Of a stretch of DNA of 20,151 nucleotides, positions 1-6,106 are shown in pieces. A program made the translations under genes and the position numbers. The first letter of the stretch is position 1, and each line of letters starts with the position of its first letter. The notes beneath the pieces are model-generated. The model was not told the DNA's origin. It saw only the letters and a program-made list of their open reading frames with translations, and did not search any database. The stretch is from Fusibacter_D sp033549245 (GTDB lineage: Bacteria; Bacillota; Clostridia; Peptostreptococcales; Acidaminobacteraceae): assembly GCA_033549245.1 (NCBI GenBank), contig JAWSUW010000056.1:1-20151 (forward strand), read 5' to 3'.

Positions 1-1
1 T

Positions 2-382
2 GCGACCTATGATGAACTTGTTTCCACTGAAGAAATTGGCGATAAGATGGCGCTTAGTATCCTCAGATATTTCGGATCGGATGAAATCAAAATGATGATA
101 GAACGTTTAAGAGCTATGGGACTCAATATGACAAGTTTCAGTACTGAGACCGCAGAGGGTGTTTTCAGCGGAAAAACTATAGTGGTTACCGGGATATTGA
201 CACGTTACACGAGAGATTCAATCAAGGCTTTGATCGAAGAAAATGGTGGAAAAGTCAGTGGAAGTGTATCCAAAAAAACGGATTTCGTGGTTGTCGGAGA
301 GAATGCTGGATCCAAGGCAGACAAGGCAGATGCACTTGGTGTGCCGATGATTACGGAAGATGATTTTGAGAAAATGTTGTAA
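2..382 (+). CDS. ligA: NAD-dependent DNA ligase LigA, C-terminal part (5' end outside window)
   Basis: The frame is open from base 2 to the TAA at 380-382, so this is the last 126 residues of a longer protein. The first part resembles the final helix-hairpin-helix region of LigA (…STEEIGDKMALSILRYF…). It is followed by a BRCT domain of about 75 residues beginning near FSGKTIVVTGIL and containing IEENGGKVSGSVSKKTDFVVVG, the usual LigA carboxy-terminal fold that helps hold nicked DNA. LigA seals nicks using NAD+ in replication and repair. An internal ATG at 47 lies within conserved sequence and is not a start. A terminator follows directly, so ligA appears to end its transcription unit. Mistaken identity with another BRCT protein is possible because the catalytic domain is missing. 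Confidence 0.9.
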   Translation, partial: ATYDELVSTEEIGDKMALSILRYFGSDEIKMMIERLRAMGLNMTSFSTETAEGVFSGKTIVVTGILTRYTRDSIKALIEENGGKVSGSVSKKTDFVVVGENAGSKADKADALGVPMITEDDFEKML

Positions 383-388
383 GTTGTG

Positions 389-419
389 AAAAATGGCCTC
401 TCTGTGAGCCATTTTTTTT
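389..419 (+). terminator. Rho-independent terminator after ligA
   Basis: The arm AAAAATGG at 389-396 pairs with CCATTTTT at 409-416. An inner CTC/GAG pair leaves a five-base loop and one bulged C. The right arm runs into a tract of eight Ts. It lies seven bases after the ligA stop and before the next promoter. Confidence 0.85.
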
Positions 420-467
420 ACGAAACAGTTAATTATCCATTACGAACACCCTTTAAATCAGGGATTA

Positions 468-476
468 TGATATAAT
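468..476 (+). promoter_or_regulatory. Extended -10 promoter for the AIR-synthase/amidase/rph/rdgB operon
   Basis: TGATATAAT is a perfect extended -10 (TGn plus TATAAT), 34 bases before the chosen start codon at 511. No convincing -35 is seen 17 bases upstream. It sits just after the ligA terminator, as expected for a new transcription unit. Confidence 0.65.
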
Positions 477-510
477 ATTGAATTGAAAAAGCAAATCAAT
501 GAGGTGTATA

Positions 511-1515
511 ATGAGTGTTGGAAAAATGAGTAATGACGACCTTGAAAATGTCGTTCTTAAGAAAATAAAGCCTGTCAGAGAAGATATTCTCATTAGACCG
601 GGCATCGGTGAAGATTGTGCGGCTATTGAGTTTGGAGATATGGCCTGTGTGATTACAACCGATCCGATCACAGGCAGTGACAGCAATCTTGGAAAACTGG
701 CAGTGCATGTCTGTGTAAACGATATCGCATCAAGTGGATCCGTTCCAGTGGCTCTACTTTTGACTGTGCTTTGTCCCAAAGACACTGAAAAGGAAGTCAT
801 TGAAGACCTTTTAATCGAAGCAAACAAAGAAGCCAACAGCATGGGCATTGAGATCATTGGTGGACATACCGAACTCACCTCTGCTGTAAATAGAATTATT
901 GTTTCTGCTACGGCAATCGGAAAAATTCCGAAAGATAAATTAATACGAACAGGCAATGCGCAAAATGGAGATTGGATCTATCTGACAAAAAAAGCAGGTC
1001 TTGAAGGCACTGCGATCATAGCAACTGATAAGCGAAGAGATTTGCTGGAAATACTCAGCAACAGAGAACTCGATGAAGCAAGCGCCATGATGGAACACAT
1101 CAGTGTACTGGGGGAAGGTCTGATTGGTCAGGAAGTCGGGGTCTCGGCAATGCATGATGCCACAGAAGGTGGTGTGCTTGGAGCTATTCATGAGCTTTGT
1201 GAAGCGAGCGAGAAGGGGTGTCGCATAAGAAGAGAGAAAATCTCGATTCATGCTGTGACGGAAAAAATATGTGATTTTTATCATATCGATCCACTTAAGC
1301 TCATCGCCAGCGGATCCATGGTTATGGCAGTACCTCCCGAACGTGCTACGGACCTTGAAAAAGCATTCCTGGATGCTGGAATTGAGTATTCCAAAGTTGG
1401 TGTTGTCACAGAGAGTCAGGAGAAGATCGTATGTTATGGTGAGGATTCGGTGGAAATGATCTGTGATGAGATAATGCCACCTGAATCAGACGAGCTATAC
1501 AAAGTAATTAACTAG
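511..1515 (+). CDS. AIR synthase-related (PurM/HypE/SelD/ThiL superfamily) protein
   Basis: This 334-residue protein has the two-domain layout of the PurM/HypE superfamily, which uses ATP to activate amide, formyl or carbamoyl-type substrates. The N-terminal domain has the glycine/aspartate segment RPGIGEDCAAIEF and a later VCVNDIASSG stretch like the ATP/Mg site of PurM and HypE. The C-terminal domain has HDATEGGVLGAIHELCEAS and ASGSMVMAVPP, both typical of HypE-like proteins. No hydrogenase maturation gene is nearby, so a role in hydrogenase assembly is not supported; the real substrate is unknown. An upstream in-frame ATG at 499 overlaps the GAGGTG ribosome site at 501-506, so the start at 511 is preferred. 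The amidase gene starts 18 bases after its stop, suggesting cotranscription. Confidence 0.8.
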   Translation: MSVGKMSNDDLENVVLKKIKPVREDILIRPGIGEDCAAIEFGDMACVITTDPITGSDSNLGKLAVHVCVNDIASSGSVPVALLLTVLCPKDTEKEVIEDLLIEANKEANSMGIEIIGGHTELTSAVNRIIVSATAIGKIPKDKLIRTGNAQNGDWIYLTKKAGLEGTAIIATDKRRDLLEILSNRELDEASAMMEHISVLGEGLIGQEVGVSAMHDATEGGVLGAIHELCEASEKGCRIRREKISIHAVTEKICDFYHIDPLKLIASGSMVMAVPPERATDLEKAFLDAGIEYSKVGVVTESQEKIVCYGEDSVEMICDEIMPPESDELYKVIN

Positions 1516-1533
1516 CAGAAAGGAAAATCAAAT

Positions 1534-3627
1534 ATGAATAAGAGAATTCAAGGAAAAGTCGGATTACTTATGGCATTGATCATGTGCTTTACATTGATCT
1601 CACCACTACAAACGGTATTCGCAAACAAGTATTCGGAATTTGAAAGTGTTGAACTCTATGACAGAATCAGCAAAAAAGATGTTTCTTATGAACCGATCTC
1701 CCTCATGATCAAAGGACAGGATATTTTTTCTGATACCCCGGGAATCATTGTGAACGAGAGAGCTCTTGTCCCGATTGCTGCGATTTTCAAAGAACTTGGC
1801 ATTGAATACAGCTGGGTTCAGGACACTGAGGAAATTAAATTTAGTGTCGGTGGAAAATCCGTGGTTATGCAAATTGACAATAAAAATGCCCAGATCAATG
1901 GTGTATCGACACTGCTTCCAGATGGTGTCGCTCCTAGGATTTTCTCCTATGATGGTATAGGAAGGACCTATGTCCCAGTGAGATTCGTGACAGAAATACT
2001 TGGACTCAGCGTTTCTTGGATCAATGAGACGAGAACAGTCGCAATCAACAAATTGGAACAGACTATGACAGGCGCATACTTGAACTATAAAAACAAATAT
2101 CCTGAAATCAGACTCAAAGTCACCGGTGAAGTGGAGGCGACCTCATTTGTAATCGGAGGGGCAGATGTCGGTGGACAGGATCAGATCGTAGTGGATGTTC
2201 AAAATACAAATCTTAATATCACTAATATGGACAACAATTGGTCCCAAAATGGCAATACGTGGATTTACGACATATACGATGGTATTTTTGGACTCGATCG
2301 TGTTGAGCTCACTTTAACGAGCACCAATCCGAAAACAACGAGATTGACACTTTTCCAGAATGAACGAAGAGGCCATGACATATCTTATGATGCGGCCACA
2401 AAGGAACTCGTCATCAGACTCATCAATACAGTGAATGAGGTCTCTGTGGAAGAAATATATTCTACAGATACAGTGGTCATCAAAACCAGTGAAAATCCGA
2501 TGTTCCAACCTACAATCGAAGGCAACAAGATCATAGTGGATGTCATCGGCAGTTATTTACATGCAAATGAAGGCATCAAAGAATTGATGGCGGTTAACAC
2601 AGGCAAAATTAAATCTGTGACCTATGAACAAAGAAAAGAAGCCTTCTATGCACCTTGGGATGACATCACGAGGGTGACTATCGAACTGACCGAAGCGCCT
2701 ACTTACGATGATTTCTACGTCGAGGGCAAAGGTTCGGAGATATTGGTTTACGTCAGTGACAATCCGATCAACAATTTCGATTACGTGAAACTGGATAATT
2801 CGAAAGCCAATTTGAGTGTACGACTCTTTGAAAACTCCAATGTCTCATACAATTACAATCCAGACACGAAAATGATTCAAATGTCCATTCCTAAGAGTGT
2901 GACAGATCTTGGAAGTTTCGACTTCCCGGTCAATGACAATATCGTCGAGTCCGTTGTGATCTCAGAGACTGCGGAAACTTATGACATGGCTGTCAAATTA
3001 TCACCTTCCACCACTGTCTCCAATCTTTCTAGTGGAAGCAAGGTATTATTGACCTTCGTCAACCAAGTCATTCAGAATTCCGATTTCAACCAGACGCTGG
3101 TAGTCATCGACGCTGGCCACGGTGGTCGTGATCCAGGTGCAGTTGGAAGTTTGGTTCAAGAAAAAGTGCTTACTCTCAGAGCTTCAATCATGCTACAGAA
3201 GGAACTTGAGAAACAAGGCTTTAAAGTATATATGACCCGTTCAAAAGATGAATATGTCAACCTTTATGACCGTGCGGCAATGGCGGAAGGACTTAATGCG
3301 ACTGTCTTTGTGAGTATCCACATCAATGCGCATACAGGGTCCAGCGCAAACGGTGTTGAAGTGCTTTATGGTAATCAATCACTCTCCAGCGACAAGGGAC
3401 TGGCACAAAAGATCCAAAGTGAACTGATCAGACAACTTGGAGCAACTGATAGAGGCATCGCACATCGCCCGAATCTTGCAGTTCTTAGAGAAACGACCAT
3501 GCCTTCAGTACTTGCTGAACTCGGATTCATCAGTAATCCTACTGAACAAAGCAAGTTGATGGACAACACTTATTTACAAAAGGCAGCGAACTCAATCGCA
3601 AAAGGTATTGTGGAATTTTTAAAATAG
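1534..3627 (+). CDS. Secreted N-acetylmuramoyl-L-alanine amidase with stalk and AMIN-type domains
   Basis: The 697-residue protein cleaves the bond between muramic acid and the stem peptide of peptidoglycan. Residues 1-30 form a signal peptide ending near VFA-NK. Residues about 55-172 resemble the copper amine oxidase N-terminal (stalk) domain, with paired NERALVPIAAIF and RTYVPVRFVTEIL segments. Residues about 180-510 are beta-rich AMIN-like repeats, thought to bind the wall. Residues about 522-697 are an Amidase_3 catalytic domain: AGHGGRDPGA (H529), E543, SIHINAH (H596) and LAELGFISN (E662) match the expected zinc ligands and catalytic glutamate. AGAAAGGA lies 8-10 bases before the ATG. 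It is the second gene of the operon; rph follows after 12 bases. Cell separation or wall turnover is the likely role. Confidence 0.92.
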   Translation: MNKRIQGKVGLLMALIMCFTLISPLQTVFANKYSEFESVELYDRISKKDVSYEPISLMIKGQDIFSDTPGIIVNERALVPIAAIFKELGIEYSWVQDTEEIKFSVGGKSVVMQIDNKNAQINGVSTLLPDGVAPRIFSYDGIGRTYVPVRFVTEILGLSVSWINETRTVAINKLEQTMTGAYLNYKNKYPEIRLKVTGEVEATSFVIGGADVGGQDQIVVDVQNTNLNITNMDNNWSQNGNTWIYDIYDGIFGLDRVELTLTSTNPKTTRLTLFQNERRGHDISYDAATKELVIRLINTVNEVSVEEIYSTDTVVIKTSENPMFQPTIEGNKIIVDVIGSYLHANEGIKELMAVNTGKIKSVTYEQRKEAFYAPWDDITRVTIELTEAPTYDDFYVEGKGSEILVYVSDNPINNFDYVKLDNSKANLSVRLFENSNVSYNYNPDTKMIQMSIPKSVTDLGSFDFPVNDNIVESVVISETAETYDMAVKLSPSTTVSNLSSGSKVLLTFVNQVIQNSDFNQTLVVIDAGHGGRDPGAVGSLVQEKVLTLRASIMLQKELEKQGFKVYMTRSKDEYVNLYDRAAMAEGLNATVFVSIHINAHTGSSANGVEVLYGNQSLSSDKGLAQKIQSELIRQLGATDRGIAHRPNLAVLRETTMPSVLAELGFISNPTEQSKLMDNTYLQKAANSIAKGIVEFLK

Positions 3628-3639
3628 AAAGGATTTTTG

Positions 3640-4347
3640 ATGAGAATAGATGAACGAACCAACGAAGAGCTCCGCCCTGTTAAAATCACGAGGAATTATC
3701 TCATGCATCCCGCAGGGTCGGTGCTGATCGAGATGGGCAACACCAAAGTCATATGTACTGCAACAGTAGAGGAAAAGGTCCCCCATTTTTTAAAGGGGGC
3801 CGGATCTGGTTGGGTGACTGCGGAATACGGCATGCTTCCGGGATCAACGGGACAAAGGAAGACCAGAAACACAAAAGGTATTGACGGAAGAAGTCAAGAG
3901 ATCCAAAGGCTGATCGGCAGGTCCCTCAGGTCGATTATTGACCTGAAAGCACTGGGTGAACGCACCATTTGGATTGACTGTGATGTCATCCAGGCAGATG
4001 GAGGTACTAGAACAGCTTCTATCACGGGAGCATTTGTAGCACTTTCAGATGCAGTGTCAAAAATCATGGAACAAGGTCTAATAACTCAATCTCCAATCAC
4101 AACGAACGTGGCTGCAGTCAGCGTAGGGGTTGTGAACGGCGAAGTCATGCTGGATTTATGTTATGAGGAGGATTCTGCGGCACATGTGGATATGAACCTC
4201 GTCATGACAGCAGAAGGCGAATATATCGAATTACAAGGTACAGGAGAAGAACGTCCGTTTGATAAAAAGCAATTAAACGCGTTGCTCGAGTTTGGCGAAA
4301 GAGGCATAGAAGCTTTGATCAAGGCGCAAAATGAAGCGATGAGGTGA
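3640..4347 (+). CDS. rph: Ribonuclease PH
   Basis: This is a 235-residue phosphate-dependent 3'-to-5' exoribonuclease that trims tRNA 3' ends and structured RNA, acting as a hexameric ring in the cytoplasm. The length is normal and the family signature is nearly continuous: MGNTKVICTATVEEKVPHFL, SGWVTAEYGMLPGSTGQRK, RSQEIQRLIGRSLRS, IDCDVIQADGGTRTASITGA and the late acidic segment VMLDLCYEEDSAAHVDMN. The start is ATG 3640, six bases after AAAGGA; a TTG one codon earlier is too close to the ribosome site. RdgB begins three bases after the stop with its GAGGTG site inside the end of rph, so the pair is translationally close. The rph-rdgB-phosphoesterase order is common in Firmicutes. Confidence 0.97.
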   Translation: MRIDERTNEELRPVKITRNYLMHPAGSVLIEMGNTKVICTATVEEKVPHFLKGAGSGWVTAEYGMLPGSTGQRKTRNTKGIDGRSQEIQRLIGRSLRSIIDLKALGERTIWIDCDVIQADGGTRTASITGAFVALSDAVSKIMEQGLITQSPITTNVAAVSVGVVNGEVMLDLCYEEDSAAHVDMNLVMTAEGEYIELQGTGEERPFDKKQLNALLEFGERGIEALIKAQNEAMR

Positions 4348-4350
4348 GTT

Positions 4351-4968
4351 ATGAGAAAAAGAGTTGTACTTGCATCTTCCAATAAACACAAACTGAAAGA
4401 AATAAAAGCGATTCTGGAGGGTTTTGAATACGACCTGGTCGCGCTGGATGAAATTGATCTCGGTGATCTTGAAATCGAGGAAACCGGAACCACATTTGAA
4501 GAAAATGCCTATATCAAAGCCAAGACTGTCGCCGATTTGACAGGAGAAATCACTCTTGCGGATGATTCAGGGCTTGAAGTGGATGCGCTTGATGGTGCGC
4601 CAGGTGTCTATTCGGCACGTTATGCCGGGGAACCTTCAAATGACATCAAAAATAATAAAAGATTGATTGGTGCACTAGAGGGTATTCCTACTAGTGAGAG
4701 AACGGCACGATTCGTCTCAATGATTGTCATGTTGTTTCCAAACGGCGACAAACTTGAAGCAAGGGGTACTCTTGAAGGTGTGATTGGGCACTCACCAGCT
4801 GGGCATAATGGCTTCGGCTATGATCCTTTATTCATTGTGCCCGATCTCAATAGATGCCTGGCGGAACTGTCCGCAGAGGAAAAAAATGAAATTAGCCACC
4901 GCGCCAACGCTTTGAAGCAATTGAAAGAATTGTTGAGGAAGTATCATGAAAATAGCAGTAATCAGTGA
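4351..4968 (+). CDS. rdgB: XTP/dITP diphosphatase (RdgB/HAM1 family)
   Basis: This 205-residue house-cleaning enzyme hydrolyses XTP, ITP and dITP to the monophosphates, keeping deaminated purines out of DNA and RNA. It shows the family's N-terminal ASSNKHKLKEI nucleotide-binding motif, ETGTTFEENAYIKAK, the metal-binding ADDSGLEVDALDGAPGVYSA and the late GHNGFGYDPLF and EISHRANAL motifs. Length and motif spacing are normal. GAGGTG at 4341-4346 precedes the ATG by four bases. The last 23 bases overlap the next gene in another frame, which implies translational coupling. Confidence 0.96.
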   Translation: MRKRVVLASSNKHKLKEIKAILEGFEYDLVALDEIDLGDLEIEETGTTFEENAYIKAKTVADLTGEITLADDSGLEVDALDGAPGVYSARYAGEPSNDIKNNKRLIGALEGIPTSERTARFVSMIVMLFPNGDKLEARGTLEGVIGHSPAGHNGFGYDPLFIVPDLNRCLAELSAEEKNEISHRANALKQLKELLRKYHENSSNQ

Positions 4969-5413
4969 CACACATGGACATACCGGTCGAGTTATGGCTT
5001 ATATTGAACATGAAAAAGATAAAATCGATGAAATATGGCATTTAGGCGATTATTACAACGATTTTGCCCTTTATACGGGCATTCCGGTAATAGCTGTCAG
5101 AGGTAATGGGGACATTGGCGTCAAAGGGCCTGAGTCCCTCGTCATTGAACGCATGGGTCATAAGGTGTTCCTGACCCATGGACACCATTATCGCGTAAAG
5201 CAGTCGCTTATGCAGCTGTTTTACAAGGGTATTGAGGAAAGCTTTGAATTGATCTGCTTCGGACATACCCACAAACCGACCAATCTGCTTGAGGAAGGAG
5301 TCCGACTCTTCAATCCGGGCAGTCCGACCCACCCCTATCCGTCATGCGCTCCAACCATTGGAATTATTGAATTTTCTGACAATGGGATATCTGCAAAACA
5401 TATTCATTTGTAG
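4946..5413 (+). CDS. YfcE/MJ0936-type calcineurin-like metallophosphoesterase
   Basis: This compact 155-residue phosphodiesterase has the ordered metal-binding motifs of its family: ISDTHGH near the N-terminus, HLGDYYND, VRGNGD, LTHGHHY and CFGHTHKP, followed by the typical NPGSPTHPYP ending. Two divalent metals are expected; the natural substrate of this family is poorly defined. The GNGD motif carries G where many homologues have C (GNCD), which is a tolerated variation. Its ATG overlaps the end of rdgB by 23 bases and has GAGGA just upstream. It is the last protein gene of the operon; no hairpin terminator separates it from the tRNA promoter, so readthrough into the tRNAs is possible. Confidence 0.93.
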   Translation: MKIAVISDTHGHTGRVMAYIEHEKDKIDEIWHLGDYYNDFALYTGIPVIAVRGNGDIGVKGPESLVIERMGHKVFLTHGHHYRVKQSLMQLFYKGIEESFELICFGHTHKPTNLLEEGVRLFNPGSPTHPYPSCAPTIGIIEFSDNGISAKHIHL

Positions 5414-5434
5414 GGAAAATATCATAAAAAGGTG

Positions 5435-5463
5435 TTGACGGGTATAGGCGAATCATGTATAAT
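5435..5463 (+). promoter_or_regulatory. Strong sigma-A promoter for the tRNA cluster
   Basis: TTGACG at 5435-5440 and a perfect TATAAT at 5458-5463 are separated by exactly 17 bases. The expected start of transcription is about 5470, some 13 bases before tRNA-Pro. This is the best -35/-10 pair in the window. Confidence 0.88.
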
Positions 5464-5482
5464 AAAATTCGTCAGTAAACAA

Positions 5483-5559
5483 CGGGGTGTAGCGCAGTTT
5501 GGTAGCGCATCTGGTTTGGGACCAGAGGGCCGCGGGTTCAAATCCTGCCACCCCGACCA
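5483..5559 (+). tRNA. tRNA-Pro (anticodon TGG)
   Basis: The acceptor arms CGGGGTG and CACCCCG pair fully and are followed by discriminator A and an encoded CCA. The anticodon stem TCTGG/CCAGA encloses loop TTTGGGA, giving anticodon TGG. The T-loop TTCAAAT is normal. It is the first tRNA after the promoter. Confidence 0.97.
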
Positions 5560-5563
5560 ATGT

Positions 5564-5640
5564 GCGTTCGTAGCTCAACTGGATAGAGCACCGCCCTTCT
5601 AAGGCGGGGGTTAGGGGTTCGAGTCCCTTCGGACGCACCA
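5564..5640 (+). tRNA. tRNA-Arg (anticodon TCT)
   Basis: The acceptor GCGTTCG pairs with CGGACGC through one G-T wobble and is followed by A and CCA. The D-stem GCTC/GAGC, anticodon stem CCGCC/GGCGG with loop CTTCTAA, and T-loop TTCGAGT are all present. The anticodon TCT reads AGA/AGG. It begins four bases after tRNA-Pro. Confidence 0.97.
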
Positions 5641-5667
5641 TTAATTTTGTTTATTTTCGAATGTTGT

Positions 5668-5744
5668 GGCGACTGTCGTCAAGTGGTTAAGACAAAGGAC
5701 TGTGACTCCTTCATGCGTGGGTTCAAATCCCATCAGTCGCCCCA
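5668..5744 (+). tRNA. tRNA-His (anticodon GTG)
   Basis: The acceptor GCGACTG pairs with CAGTCGC. The encoded extra G at 5668 (position -1) faces C73 at 5741, the identity pair of bacterial tRNA-His, followed by CCA. The anticodon stem AAGGA/TCCTT holds loop CTGTGAC with anticodon GTG. Confidence 0.96.
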
Positions 5745-5750
5745 TTTTAT

Positions 5751-5825
5751 TGGGGATTCGCCAAGCGGTAAGGCAACGGACTTTGACTCCGTCATTCACA
5801 GGTTCAAATCCTGTATCCCCAGCCA
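5751..5825 (+). tRNA. tRNA-Gln (anticodon TTG)
   Basis: The acceptor TGGGGAT pairs with ATCCCCA, starting with the weak T-A pair typical of bacterial tRNA-Gln; discriminator G and CCA follow. The anticodon stem ACGGA/TCCGT holds loop CTTTGAC with anticodon TTG. Confidence 0.96.
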
Positions 5826-5828
5826 TAG

Positions 5829-5904
5829 GATCCATTAGCTCAGTCGGTAGAGCACCTGACTTTTAATCAGGGTGTCCCGCGTTCGAGTCGCGGATGGATC
5901 ACCA
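5829..5904 (+). tRNA. tRNA-Lys (anticodon TTT)
   Basis: The acceptor GATCCAT pairs with ATGGATC, followed by A and CCA. The D-stem GCTC/GAGC, anticodon stem CCTGA/TCAGG with loop CTTTTAA, and T-stem CCGCG/CGCGG are complete. A terminator hairpin begins seven bases after the CCA. Confidence 0.97.
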
Positions 5905-5910
5905 TGATGA

Positions 5911-5936
5911 AAGTCACTCTTTGGAGTGACTTTTTT
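5911..5936 (+). terminator. Rho-independent terminator between tRNA-Lys and tRNA-Arg(TCG)
   Basis: A perfect nine-base stem AAGTCACTC/GAGTGACTT encloses a four-base loop TTTG and runs straight into a T tract. It lies inside the tRNA cluster, with one more tRNA gene downstream. Confidence 0.88.
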
Positions 5937-5953
5937 ATTTATATTCAACATTG

Positions 5954-6030
5954 GCACCCGTAGCTCAATCGGATAGAGTAGCGGACTTCGAATCCGTTGG
6001 TTGTGAGTTCGAATCTCGTCGGGTGCACCA
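5954..6030 (+). tRNA. tRNA-Arg (anticodon TCG)
   Basis: The acceptor GCACCCG pairs perfectly with CGGGTGC, followed by A and CCA. The anticodon stem GCGGA/TCCGT holds loop CTTCGAA with anticodon TCG, reading CGN codons. The D-stem GCTC/GAGT contains one G-T pair. It lies 17 bases after the T tract of the preceding terminator, with no convincing promoter of its own. Confidence 0.96.
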
Positions 6031-6034
6031 CAAA

Positions 6035-6075
6035 AAAGACTGAACTGCCTTTGGCAATAGTTCGGTCTTTCTTCT
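6035..6075 (+). terminator. Rho-independent terminator after tRNA-Arg(TCG)
   Basis: AAAGACTGAACT at 6035-6046 pairs with AGTTCGGTCTTT at 6059-6070 through 12 pairs including one G-T. An inner GCC/GGC helix has loop TTT. The right arm ends in TTT and continues CTTCT. Its upper part also carries the likely -35 of the next gene. Confidence 0.82.
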
Positions 6076-6080
6076 ATTAT
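6051..6080 (+). promoter_or_regulatory. Probable promoter of the LtaS-type gene, overlapping the tRNA terminator
   Basis: TTGGCA at 6051-6056 matches the -35 consensus at five of six bases. TATTAT at 6075-6080 matches the -10 at five of six. The spacer is 18 bases. The start codon at 6107 and GAGGA site at 6096-6100 follow at a fitting distance. Confidence 0.55.
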
Positions 6081-6106
6081 TACATATGATGAAATGAGGA
6101 AATATC

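Noticed and set aside
499..510. Earlier ATG for the AIR-synthase-like gene
   Set aside because: This ATG overlaps the GAGGTG ribosome site that serves the ATG at 511.
465..956. Long minus-strand frame opposite the AIR-synthase-like gene
   Set aside because: The plus-strand frame carries clear family motifs; the antisense peptide is serine/isoleucine-rich with no recognisable domain.
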